This document shows, one piece after another, positions 6,982 to 14,350 of a stretch of 38,564 bases of DNA (positions are counted from its first letter, which is position 1; every line of letters begins with the position of its first letter). Position numbers and translations under genes: made by a program. Below the pieces are notes generated by a model. It did no database searches, was not told where the DNA came from, and was given only the letters and a program-made list of their open reading frames with translations. The stretch comes from JAADCS01 sp964473735. GTDB lineage: Bacteria; Hydrothermota; Hydrothermia; LBFQ01. The stretch is taken from the NCBI GenBank assembly GCA_964473735.1, contig CAYYQD010000012.1:1-38564 (forward strand), read 5' to 3'.

Positions 6982-8298
6982 TCACTTTACCTCCCGAAAC
7001 TCTCCCCTCATTTTTGGGTTGCCGCTCTGCATCTTGGCGTACCTCTCAACGTCCACCTTAGGCTTCACCCTGGGGGGAACCTTCAGCGGGAAGGGTCTCA
7101 TCGCCGGCCTTCTGTCCTCTATAGCCTTGGGGATGAGGGAGGGAAGTACCTTCTCCGATAGGTCCATTATCTGAACTAAGGGACTCCTTATGAGGACCAT
7201 CAGGGCGGGGACCCTCGTGGATACCACGGAGAAGAGCTTCACGGGGCGGAAGGGCACGTCTCCCACACCGTCTCGGTCTATGTCGTACCCCCTATAGGTG
7301 CTCCAGTAGTTCCCGTTTATGTCGTTGAAGCTGGAGAAATTGTTGGTGGTCAGGTCAAAGGTGTTCCCTACGATGTTGTTGTGGGTTATGACGTTATCCG
7401 TGGAGTTGGCCCAGAGCCTTACGGCTATGCCGTTCTCAAGCAGGGTGTTGTCGTGGATCTTGTTCCTGACAGAACCCTCAAGGTAGAATCCGTAGGTGTT
7501 GCGGTACAGGTAGTTGCCGTAGAGTTCGCTGTCGTATATCTCCTTAAGGAGGAAGCCGAAGGTGGCCCCTCCCCAGTGGTGTTCAAACCGGTTGTAGCGC
7601 ACTACCATGTGTTTGGAGTACATCACGGCTGCCCCTACGCCGTTATCCACGAAGGTGTTGTACTCAAAGGTGTCCCTCTCCGAGAACATGAAGTGCATGG
7701 CGTACCGGACGTTCTTCGTTGAGTAGTTGTAGCGGAAAACGGAGTTGGTGACGAACTCAAGGTATATTCCGTCCCTGTGCCCCTGAAGGTGGTTCCCCTC
7801 CACCAGCATACTGTCGCAATTCCACATGTGTATGGCGTTTCCCGTTGTTGTCTCCACCTTAGCGAAGCCCACCACGATGTTGTTTTTGACCACTCCTCTT
7901 TTGGACTTCTCGTAGTATATCGCCCAGAAGTTGTCCCAGAATTCGTTGTTCTCCACCCTGCAACCGTCACACCTCGTTATCTTAACGGCTGCGATGTCCC
8001 TGTTCATACTCCAACCGCTGTTTTTAAATACGAATCCCCTGATAAGTACGCTGTCGGCATCAATTACGTGGAGCATCTGATACTTGTACTGACCGTCAAT
8101 TATCGGTTTGTTGATTCCTATAAGCGAAACGTTAGACTTGGTGATGACAATTTCCCCCTCCCGATACACCCCACCCCTTACGAAGACGGTATCCCCCTCC
8201 TTCACGTGCCGGAGGGCTGACTTTATTGAAGGGAAGTCGCATTTTCCATCGCAGACGCTGACGCTTGTAGCAAACAGGAATGAAGCGAGCGCAAACAT
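6982..8298 (-). CDS. nosD: nitrous oxide reductase maturation protein NosD
   Basis: Periplasmic right-handed beta-helix protein that works with the ABC transporter NosFY and copper chaperone NosL to mature the CuZ site of NosZ. It is 438 residues with a short signal peptide (cleavage near residue 16). It has many Asn-rich helix coils (FKNSGW, VENNEFWDN, VVKNNIVVGF, GNYLYRNTYGFYLEGSVRNKIHDN) and a C-terminal block INGNYWSTYRGYDIDRDGVGD that is typical of NosD. It follows nosL by 6 bases in the same operon. The C-terminal 80 residues, rich in Pro and basic residues, are less conserved. Confidence 0.95.
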   Translation of the reverse strand: MFALASFLFATSVSVCDGKCDFPSIKSALRHVKEGDTVFVRGGVYREGEIVITKSNVSLIGINKPIIDGQYKYQMLHVIDADSVLIRGFVFKNSGWSMNRDIAAVKITRCDGCRVENNEFWDNFWAIYYEKSKRGVVKNNIVVGFAKVETTTGNAIHMWNCDSMLVEGNHLQGHRDGIYLEFVTNSVFRYNYSTKNVRYAMHFMFSERDTFEYNTFVDNGVGAAVMYSKHMVVRYNRFEHHWGGATFGFLLKEIYDSELYGNYLYRNTYGFYLEGSVRNKIHDNTLLENGIAVRLWANSTDNVITHNNIVGNTFDLTTNNFSSFNDINGNYWSTYRGYDIDRDGVGDVPFRPVKLFSVVSTRVPALMVLIRSPLVQIMDLSEKVLPSLIPKAIEDRRPAMRPFPLKVPPRVKPKVDVERYAKMQSGNPKMRGEFREVK

Positions 8299-8304
8299 GC
8301 CTCA

Positions 8305-8802
8305 TCATCTCATCTGGTGTTCGTGTCCCCCCTCCATCGGCATGGGGTTCTGCTTGCGCACCTGCTCCATCACCTGCGCCCAGTTGAGGACACCGCCTCC
8401 GTTCTCCTTTATGAAGGCCTCGGCGTCCTCCACGCTCTCAAAGGCGGCCACGTCGGAGGCCATGGGGCTGTGTATCTTGTCGCTCTGGACGTATACGGCC
8501 TTCGTGGCGTCTATCAGCTTACCGGGATGGGCGTAATCCACGACGAGGAAGTAGGCCACGTCCTTTTCGGTCAGGTTCTTATCGCTCCAGAAGTGGTTTA
8601 TCATACAGGCGACGTCGTCGTACTTATAGACCTTTCCCTTCTTGGTGACCAGCTCGGCACCGAACCTCTGGTCCGTGATGGTCATCTTACACCAGTAGCA
8701 GGCATCCTTCCCGAACTCTATGGGTACGGGCTTGGGCTCGCTCTTACAGGAGAGAAGGGCGAAGGTCAGAAGACCGAGAATGGTAAATACCCTACGCAGC
8801 AT
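8305..8802 (-). CDS. nosL: copper chaperone lipoprotein NosL
   Basis: A 165-residue outer-face lipoprotein with lipobox LLSC (C19). The copper-binding motif is C35-YW-C38-K-M40 (CYWCKM), as in NosL, and the core VYKYDDVACMINHF also fits the family. It passes Cu(I) to apo-NosZ through NosDFY. The C-terminal tail (PMPMEGGHEHQM) is rich in Met and His and may bind additional copper. It lies between the four-helix membrane protein and nosD; a TAGAAT box overlaps the upstream stop codon, so a local promoter is possible. Confidence 0.95.
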   Translation of the reverse strand: MLRRVFTILGLLTFALLSCKSEPKPVPIEFGKDACYWCKMTITDQRFGAELVTKKGKVYKYDDVACMINHFWSDKNLTEKDVAYFLVVDYAHPGKLIDATKAVYVQSDKIHSPMASDVAAFESVEDAEAFIKENGGGVLNWAQVMEQVRKQNPMPMEGGHEHQMR

Positions 8803-8808
8803 ACCCCT

Positions 8809-8814
8809 ATTCTA
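8809..8814 (-). promoter_or_regulatory. possible -10 box TAGAAT, 6 bases before nosL ATG
   Basis: The TAG stop of the upstream gene forms the first half of TAGAAT, and AGGGGT follows before the ATG. The spacing matches the leaderless pattern, but overlap with a stop codon could be chance. Confidence 0.4.
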
Positions 8815-9375
8815 ACGCCGTACGAACTTCCAGTCCAGCACTATGACCAGGAAGACGAGTACTCCGGCGATTATGGCGAACCATCCGCCGATGTCGGGCA
8901 TGGACCACACGACGAAGTTGAGCAGGACCTTCTTACCTATGAGGGGAGGGGTGAAGGGGTCTATCTTCAGGGCGGCGTTGGGGTCAAGGTCGTGGCCGTA
9001 GTGGTAGAGCCACTTGTAAAAGTCAGCCATGGCTATCAGGCCGAAGGCGGCGTACAGGACGAACCACGCCCAGATGAGCTTGCGGTTGTACCAGAGGGCG
9101 AGGATTATGGCAGTTATGGCGAAGAACCAGAAGGCTATGGGTAGGATGGTGAATTCTGGTATGTGCTTGGGTAGAGGGTGCATGCCCACGTAGTGGTTGA
9201 GGTCGTCTATTATCTTCTTCTGCTGGAGGTCCCCCCAACCGTGCGTCAGGATCACCAGCCGTAGCCCCTCGGGATACTGGGGTGCTATCAGGTCTATGTA
9301 CCACAGCCGCACGAAGTTGACGGCCGCCAGGAGCAGACCCGATACGAACAGTAGAACGCGGTTAAGCGTTTTCAT
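8812..9375 (-). CDS. nos-locus membrane protein of unknown function
   Basis: This 187-residue protein has four likely transmembrane segments: about residues 6-26, 75-96, 100-119 and 163-182. Between the first two is a loop with the motif LNHYVGMHPLPKH. Proteins with a similar NHYIGM-type loop recur beside clade II nosZ in Bacteroidetes-type nos clusters (recalled from general knowledge). His and Met in the loop would suit copper or heme binding, but this is inference. An SD (AAGGGGAG) lies 7 bases before the ATG. It is separated from nosZ by a strong terminator, so it may be expressed at a lower level or from its own promoter, and it is followed closely by nosL and nosD. Confidence 0.85.
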   Translation of the reverse strand: MKTLNRVLLFVSGLLLAAVNFVRLWYIDLIAPQYPEGLRLVILTHGWGDLQQKKIIDDLNHYVGMHPLPKHIPEFTILPIAFWFFAITAIILALWYNRKLIWAWFVLYAAFGLIAMADFYKWLYHYGHDLDPNAALKIDPFTPPLIGKKVLLNFVVWSMPDIGGWFAIIAGVLVFLVIVLDWKFVRR

Positions 9376-9426
9376 GGCTTATCTCCCCTTATTGCTTTTC
9401 CCGATATTAAGGGTCAGGAATTCCCT

Positions 9427-9453
9427 AAAAAAGAAGGGGGGCTTTCGCCCCCC
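9427..9453 (-). terminator. intrinsic terminator after nosZ
   Basis: On the minus strand a 7-bp GC-only stem (GGGGGGC/GCCCCCC, 9436-9442 with 9447-9453) closes a GAAA tetraloop and is followed by TTCTTTTTT (9435-9427). It sits 17 bases after the nosZ stop and before the next gene of the locus, so it should set nosZ expression well above membrane protein-nosL-nosD. Confidence 0.85.
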
Positions 9454-9469
9454 CTCTTCCTCCGTCGCG

Positions 9470-11467
9470 TTAGAGTTCTTTGTCAAGGCCCCACTTGAGA
9501 GGCACGTTGGAGCCCTTGGGCGAGACACGGACGTAGCCCTGCATCTCCTGGTGCAGAGCGCTACAGAAGTCAGTACAGTAGTACGGATACACGCCGGGCT
9601 CCTTGGGTACCCAGCGGATGGTGAGGGTCTGACCGGGCATTATGAGCATGTTAGGCTCGGGGGAGCCGAATACGGCGAAGCCGTGCGGTATATCCCAGTC
9701 CTGCTCAATGTTGGTCACGTGGAAGTACACCGTGTCTCCCACCTTTATGCCCTCTATGTTGTCGGGGTTGAAGTGGGAGCGGATGGCCGTCATATACACG
9801 TGCACGACGTTGCCCTTGCGCTCAACGCGGGTGTCGTTCTCGCTCTTCACGGCGTAGGGGTTCTCGTTCTCGTCCAGCTTGTAGATCTTCACGACCTTAT
9901 CCTTTATGAGGTCAGCGGGCAGGGCCTGAGCATAGTGAGGCTCACCTATGGTGGGGAAGTCAAGGAGCATCTCCATCTTCTCACCGGTTATGTCTATCAG
10001 CTGGGCGGACTGGTTCAGCTCCGGACCGACAGGCAGGTACCTGTCCTTGGTTATCTTGTTGAGGGCTACGACCCACTTGGGCCACGGCTTACGGGAGTCA
10101 CCACCGGGTATCATGAGGTGCCCTATGGAGTAGTACACGGGTATGCGATCCACGACCTCGCACTTCTCTATGTCCGTCTTGATGATCTCGGATGAGATGA
10201 AGCAGGAAGTGTAAGCGTAGCCCTTGCCGTCAAACTCGTTGTGCAGGGGACCTATGCAGGCCTTGGGAACCAGACAGTGATTCACGGCCTCAAACTTCAG
10301 CACGGGTATCCCGTCTATGACCTTCTCCACCTCGTTATTCTCTATGGCCTTCATCATCTTAGAGAAGGAGTGGATGGGCAGGTCGGAGGAGAGCTTACCG
10401 CCGGCTATGATGTACTCACCCGTGGGATCCACGTCCACGCCGTGAGGGGACTTGGGCGTAGGCAGGTAATAGGCCACACCCTCACACTCGGTGGGGAAGA
10501 TGACCTTGACCTTGTCGCCCACCTTGGAGAAGGCCATGTGCTTCTTGTCGTCGTAGTAGTTGTGGTAGTACTTGGCGGGGAACTCGTGGTACTTACCCTC
10601 GTTTATGCACTGCTCGGCCTTCTTCCAGTTGACGGCGAGGATGTAGTCCTTGTCGTGCTGGGAGGCGTTCTTCTCAAGCAGGGTGTGGGCCTGCTCGGTG
10701 TTGTAGGAGGTGAAGAAGCACCAGCCGTGGCTGGGCCCCTTGCCGCAGTGACCGAGGTCGTAGTCGTAGCCGGGCACCAGTATCTGGAAGGCTATGTCCA
10801 TCTTGTCCTCACCCTCGTAGTTGGGGTCGTTATTCACCTTTATGAAGGTTATGGTGCCCTTGAACTCCTTGGCGTAGTCCTTAATGGGTACGTCCTTGAA
10901 CTTGCCGGTCTGGATGTCTATGGGTACGGAGAAGCGGGTTCCGGCCGTGACGTACTCGGTGTTCATCGTGATGAAGGTGGAGGGGTGGTTCCCGGCGCTG
11001 TTGGGGATCTCTATGATCTCCCTCGTCTCCATCGTGGCCAGGTCTATACGGGCCACACGGGGGGTGTTGTTGGCGTTTATGAAGATCCAGCGACCATCCA
11101 CCTCACCGTTGGTCTGGGAGAGCTCGGGGTGGTGGGTATCGTCCCACGGGATAAAGCCGTGGGAGGTCATCAGCATCGCCTTGGTCTCCTCGGTGTAGCC
11201 GTAGCCGTTGCGCGGAAAGACGGAGAACACGGGTATAATCTTGAGGAGCCTTCCGGAGGGAAGCCCGTAGACCATCATCTGACCGTTGAACCCTCCGGAG
11301 AAGAAGGCGTAGAACTCGTCGTACTGGCCGGGAGCCACGTACACCTTTTCGGCGGCGGAAGCGCCGGTCTTGGCGGCTCCCTTCTCTTTGGGCGGACACC
11401 CCATAAAGAGGGCGCCCACACCCACCGCTCCTATAATTCCCGCGAGAATCAGGGTACGCCTGTTCAT
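9470..11467 (-). CDS. nosZ: nitrous oxide reductase, clade II
   Basis: Periplasmic multicopper enzyme that reduces N2O to N2. It is 665 residues: an N-terminal seven-blade propeller with the CuZ ligands (H112-H113 in DTHHPELS, and later His in GHCGKGPSHGW, SPHGVDVDPTG, GPLHNEFDGKG, IGHLMIPGGD), and a C-terminal cupredoxin CuA domain (C631, C635, H639, M642 in CTDFCSALHQEM; DIPHGFAV supplies another His). The CTDFC form and the lack of a classical long Tat signal mark clade II. The leader ends in a lipobox-like LFMGC (C24), so the enzyme may be membrane-tethered. The leader also contains RR (NRRTLIL), so Sec versus Tat export is uncertain. A strong SD (AAGGAGGT, 4 bases before ATG) and a 13-base gap place it in an operon with the upstream cytochrome. 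Confidence 0.98.
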   Translation of the reverse strand: MNRRTLILAGIIGAVGVGALFMGCPPKEKGAAKTGASAAEKVYVAPGQYDEFYAFFSGGFNGQMMVYGLPSGRLLKIIPVFSVFPRNGYGYTEETKAMLMTSHGFIPWDDTHHPELSQTNGEVDGRWIFINANNTPRVARIDLATMETREIIEIPNSAGNHPSTFITMNTEYVTAGTRFSVPIDIQTGKFKDVPIKDYAKEFKGTITFIKVNNDPNYEGEDKMDIAFQILVPGYDYDLGHCGKGPSHGWCFFTSYNTEQAHTLLEKNASQHDKDYILAVNWKKAEQCINEGKYHEFPAKYYHNYYDDKKHMAFSKVGDKVKVIFPTECEGVAYYLPTPKSPHGVDVDPTGEYIIAGGKLSSDLPIHSFSKMMKAIENNEVEKVIDGIPVLKFEAVNHCLVPKACIGPLHNEFDGKGYAYTSCFISSEIIKTDIEKCEVVDRIPVYYSIGHLMIPGGDSRKPWPKWVVALNKITKDRYLPVGPELNQSAQLIDITGEKMEMLLDFPTIGEPHYAQALPADLIKDKVVKIYKLDENENPYAVKSENDTRVERKGNVVHVYMTAIRSHFNPDNIEGIKVGDTVYFHVTNIEQDWDIPHGFAVFGSPEPNMLIMPGQTLTIRWVPKEPGVYPYYCTDFCSALHQEMQGYVRVSPKGSNVPLKWGLDKEL

Positions 11468-11480
11468 AAATACCTCCTTT

Positions 11481-11993
11481 TTAGTTCTTCTTTTCTCTTG
11501 CCGCTTTACGCAGATACTCCAGTATGGCCCGCGCCTCCTCCTTGCTCACGTTCTGATTGGTCATGGGAACGCCGTACTCTTCAAGCAGCTTCTTGGCTCT
11601 GGGGTCCTTGAGGATCATCTGATCGGGGTTCATGATCATGTTCATTATCCACTCGGGGCGAACGCTGTCGGCCACGTAGCGGAGGGGAGGCCCGACCTTC
11701 TTCTCGTCCAAGGTGTGGCAGGCCGTACAGCCTTTCTTATCAAACAGCTCCTCTCCCTTCTTGGCTAAGGCCTCGTCTATGCTCTCGGGGATATTAAGGG
11801 GCTCCTGTATGGGCCCCACACCGAACTCGCTGACCTGCTCGCTTTGAGCGGGGGCCTGGGTCTGTCCAACCGCAGCCGTCTGCTGGGCCTTTTGCTCCGT
11901 CGTGCTGGTTGCTCCCTCGGACTTCTTACCCCCACCGCACCCCGCTATCAGAAGGATGGGCAGGAGGTACATCGGAAGACGCTTCATAACCAT
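11481..11993 (-). CDS. monoheme cytochrome c lipoprotein of the nos locus
   Basis: A 170-residue lipoprotein: lipobox LIAGC (C19), a Gln/Thr/Ala-rich linker, then one class I cytochrome c domain with heme site C89-TA-C92-H93 and likely axial Met144 (GVPMTN). It is first in the operon with nosZ, so it is the likely electron donor to CuA (NosC-like role). The start at 11993 is chosen because TATAAT lies 8 bases before it; an in-frame ATG two codons later is also possible. Leaderless transcript predicted. Confidence 0.92.
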   Translation of the reverse strand: MVMKRLPMYLLPILLIAGCGGGKKSEGATSTTEQKAQQTAAVGQTQAPAQSEQVSEFGVGPIQEPLNIPESIDEALAKKGEELFDKKGCTACHTLDEKKVGPPLRYVADSVRPEWIMNMIMNPDQMILKDPRAKKLLEEYGVPMTNQNVSKEEARAILEYLRKAAREKKN

Positions 11994-12001
11994 AGGATGG
12001 T

Positions 12002-12007
12002 ATTATA
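12002..12007 (-). promoter_or_regulatory. -10 box TATAAT of the nosC-nosZ operon
   Basis: TATAAT, then ACCATCCT (8 bases), then ATG. No SD between, so a leaderless first gene is predicted. No clear -35, which could suit an activator-dependent promoter. Confidence 0.6.
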
Positions 12008-12365
12008 GGCTCGTCCATCTTTACGTGTGCGGCCTACTGTGGAAAATCGTTCTTCCAGTTTCCCGCAGGGAATCCGATAGTCATTCAGTGGTGTATTAAA
12101 TCTGTTGAGATAGTGCAGCATACCTTCAAATAATATCCCACATATTGAAAATGGCGGCATACTCCCAGTATCGGACACCTGCATCACGTCCATAACCGCA
12201 CGAAATCGCACCGAAGTTTCCTGAAGATTAAATGCATATTACGAAATCCCGAAAAGCGTGAGTTGGGAAGTCCACGACCTCAACGTACTTTCTCGGCTAT
12301 ACCTTGCGGTGGTGTAGGGCACGGAGAGGGTGCAGCTTTGAGACGATTATGGGACACACCGTCCT

Positions 12366-12371
12366 TAAAAT
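12366..12371 (+). promoter_or_regulatory. -10 box TAAAAT of the lipoprotein-nosFY arm
   Basis: TAAAAT, then CGTTGGCT (8 bases), then ATG at 12380. This decides the start of the lipoprotein gene. Confidence 0.55.
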
Positions 12372-12379
12372 CGTTGGCT

Positions 12380-12838
12380 ATGCTGAAGAGGTATCTCGGG
12401 GTTATGGGTATCGTGGGCGTGGTGGCTCTCTTCGCCTTCGGTTGCAACAAGGGTGAGGAGGGCAGCAGCGTAAAGGCTAACAAAAGCGCCACTGTTCTGA
12501 AGGACAGGGGTCCGTATCCGGAGGAGAAAGTAACCGTTCCCCGCTATCCCGGGTCGGTCGTTGAGAACTACGAAGAGGTCTTTGCCCCCGGAGGCAAGGA
12601 CGTATCCTTCGTTAGGGTGTATCTGAACACCACGGACTCTTACGAGAAGGTCCGGGACTTCTACAGGAAGGCCTTCAGGGACCGGTACGGTGAGCCTACC
12701 GAGGAAGGAGAGGAGAGGGGGATATACCACGTTATGAAGGCGAAGGGTAAGGGCTACGCCCCCTACTTCCAGATAGAGGTCACCGACTTAGGGGACTACC
12801 GTCGGGTCGTCATAACCCGCTCTGACGAGAACAAGTAG
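12380..12838 (+). CDS. unknown lipoprotein at the head of the nosFY arm
   Basis: A 152-residue predicted lipoprotein: signal MLKRYLGVMGIVGVVALFAF, then lipobox Cys (C22). After a flexible linker there is a small alpha/beta domain containing VPRYPGSVVENYEEV and NTTDSYEKVRDFYRKAF, reminiscent of small periplasmic domains but not one I can name. No metal-binding Cys/His cluster is visible. An in-frame ATG at 12263 would only add sequence with no signal; the ATG at 12380 has the -10 box at the standard distance and begins the signal peptide. It is 23 bases upstream of nosF. Position argues for a role in the nos system; that is inference. Confidence 0.8.
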   Translation: MLKRYLGVMGIVGVVALFAFGCNKGEEGSSVKANKSATVLKDRGPYPEEKVTVPRYPGSVVENYEEVFAPGGKDVSFVRVYLNTTDSYEKVRDFYRKAFRDRYGEPTEEGEERGIYHVMKAKGKGYAPYFQIEVTDLGDYRRVVITRSDENK

Positions 12839-12846
12839 CCCCACCG

Positions 12847-12852
12847 TAGAAT
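12847..12852 (+). promoter_or_regulatory. possible -10 box TAGAAT, 9 bases before nosF TTG
   Basis: TAGAAT, then ATCCGGAAG, then TTG. It lies in the short gap after the lipoprotein gene, so nosF may have its own leaderless start as well as read-through. Confidence 0.4.
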
Positions 12853-12861
12853 ATCCGGAAG

Positions 12862-13587
12862 TTGGAGAGCATAGTAGTAGAGGATCTACACAAGAGGTTT
12901 GGGCGAAATCGCGTCCTTAAAGGGATAAACCTGAACATAAGGGCCGGTGAGATAACGGCCATCTTAGGTCCTAACGCCTCAGGTAAGACCACACTTATCA
13001 AGTGCATCCTGGGGCTGGTCGTCCCCAACAGGGGGAGGATAACCGTCATGGGAGAAGACGTGAGGAGGGGGGTGGGGTACCGTAGGTACATAGGTTATAT
13101 GCCCCAGATAGCCCGATTCCCCGAGAACCTGACCGTTTCCGAGCTCCTGAACATGGTCAAGGACGTGCGCTCCCAACCGGCGAACGAGGAGAGGTACCTG
13201 ACCCTCTTTGGCCTACACAAGTTCTTGAATACCCCGCTGGGGGTTCTCTCCGGGGGAACGCGCCAGAAGGTAAACGCCACCCTTGCCTTCATGTTTGATA
13301 ACTCCATATACATCTTAGACGAGCCCACCGTGGGTTTTGACCCGGTTGCCAGCACCAACTTTAAGGATGAGGTGTTCCGTTTGAAAGGTATGGGAAAGAG
13401 CGTGGTATTCACCTCCCACATCATGAGCGAGGTGGAGGAGCTGGCGGATCGCGTCGTCTTCCTGCTCAACGGCGTGATACACTTTGACGGTACCCCTTCC
13501 CAGTTTAAAGAGAGGACGGGGGAGAGCACGCTTGAGAGGGCCATAGCCAGACTGATGAAGGAGGTGGGGGTTGAGAACGGCCTTTAA
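12862..13587 (+). CDS. nosF: ABC transporter ATP-binding protein NosF
   Basis: ATPase of the NosDFY complex that powers copper-site maturation of NosZ. It is 241 residues. Walker A GPNASGKTT (about 36-44) has the NosF-typical N-A-S-G-K form, followed by LIKCILGLV. The signature is LSGGTRQK, Walker B is IYILDEPT, and the switch His is in VVFTSHIMSEVEEL. The start codon is TTG, with no good SD and a TAGAAT box 9 bases before it. The end overlaps nosY by 17 bases. Confidence 0.95.
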   Translation: MESIVVEDLHKRFGRNRVLKGINLNIRAGEITAILGPNASGKTTLIKCILGLVVPNRGRITVMGEDVRRGVGYRRYIGYMPQIARFPENLTVSELLNMVKDVRSQPANEERYLTLFGLHKFLNTPLGVLSGGTRQKVNATLAFMFDNSIYILDEPTVGFDPVASTNFKDEVFRLKGMGKSVVFTSHIMSEVEELADRVVFLLNGVIHFDGTPSQFKERTGESTLERAIARLMKEVGVENGL

Positions 13588-14350
13588 GCTGTTTAAATAC
13601 GAGGCCTACAACACCGTAAGGAGCCGTTTCATAATCGGGTACTTCCTCCTCTTCCTTCTTCTGACCTCCGCCCTCTCTTACTTCAGTAGCGACGTCTCAA
13701 AGGTGATAGTTAGCCTCCTGAACATAGTTATCCTGTTCGTCCCCCTCATATCTCTGGTCTTCTCCTCCCTGTTCTTCTACGGAACGAGGGAGTTTACGGA
13801 GCTGGTTCTGGTGCAACCCGTGGGTAGAGGAACGGTCTTCTTAAGCAAGGTGGCGGGTATATCCGTCCCCTTAGCCCTGGCCGTAGGTACCGGTATAGGC
13901 CTGCCTTTGCTTCTCTTCGGTGCCCCGGTTTCCCAGGTGCTTCTACTCACCCTCTCGGCGATGTACCTGACCCTTATCTTCTCCGCCGTGGCCCTGATGT
14001 TCTCCGTGATGTACGACGACCGGGTCAGAGGTCTGGCCTTAGGTCTGGGCTTCTGGATATACGCCAGCGTAATCTACGACGCCCTCATCCTCTTCGTTGG
14101 CATGACCTTTTACGATTACCCCATTGAGGGCCTCATAATTTTGCTATCCGTCCTCAACCCCGTGGATTTAGCCCGCATCCTCATAGTGATGAACTTGGAT
14201 ATAGCGGCCCTGATGGGATACACGGGGGCGCTCTTTACGAAGTTCGTCTCCTCCTTTAAGGGGTACGCCATAATAATAACCAGCCTTACTCTGTGGATAA
14301 CCGTCCCGGTACTGGTGGGTACCCTGATGTTCAGGAGGAAGGATTTTTGA
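13571..14350 (+). CDS. nosY: ABC transporter permease NosY
   Basis: Membrane subunit of NosDFY: 259 residues with six predicted transmembrane segments, starting FKLFKYEAYNTVRSRFIIGYF, a typical NosY N-terminus. The start is TTG at 13571, inside the end of nosF, with an excellent SD (AAGGAGGT at 13558-13565 region) about 6 bases upstream. The 3' end overlaps the convergent kdsB gene by 20 bases. Confidence 0.93.
   Translation: MRTAFKLFKYEAYNTVRSRFIIGYFLLFLLLTSALSYFSSDVSKVIVSLLNIVILFVPLISLVFSSLFFYGTREFTELVLVQPVGRGTVFLSKVAGISVPLALAVGTGIGLPLLLFGAPVSQVLLLTLSAMYLTLIFSAVALMFSVMYDDRVRGLALGLGFWIYASVIYDALILFVGMTFYDYPIEGLIILLSVLNPVDLARILIVMNLDIAALMGYTGALFTKFVSSFKGYAIIITSLTLWITVPVLVGTLMFRRKDF

Larger units (their letters stand above)
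11994..12379. other. shared divergent control region of the nos arms
   Basis: This 386-base region separates the two nos arms and holds outward -10 boxes at 12002-12007 (minus) and 12366-12371 (plus). The middle is AT-richer than the genes. On the minus strand a TATTAT box stands 8 bases before an ATG that opens a 45-codon frame (MLHYLNRFNTPLNDY...), but its codons are unlike neighbours, so I do not call it a gene. I looked for an FNR/CRP-type TTGAT-N4-ATCAA palindrome and found only a poor half-match near 12338-12350. Confidence 0.5.

Noticed and set aside
8317..9144. 275-residue plus-strand frame over nosL and the membrane protein
   Set aside because: A Val/Gly/His/Leu-rich antisense shadow; the minus-strand genes are supported by motifs and operon context.
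10241..11611. 456-residue open frame antisense to nosZ and nosC
   Set aside because: It is a low-complexity Val/Gly/Leu/His-rich shadow of highly expressed, GC-rich genes. nosZ on the other strand is certain.
11984..12211. 75-residue minus-strand frame (inner ATG at 12121) in the nos control region
   Set aside because: A TATTAT box does stand 8 bases before the inner ATG, but the codon use is unlike the neighbours, no family is visible and the frame runs through the nosC promoter and start.
12338..12350. FNR/NnrR-type palindrome for the nos genes
   Set aside because: TTGAG-N4-TTATG matches only one half-site of TTGAT-N4-ATCAA.
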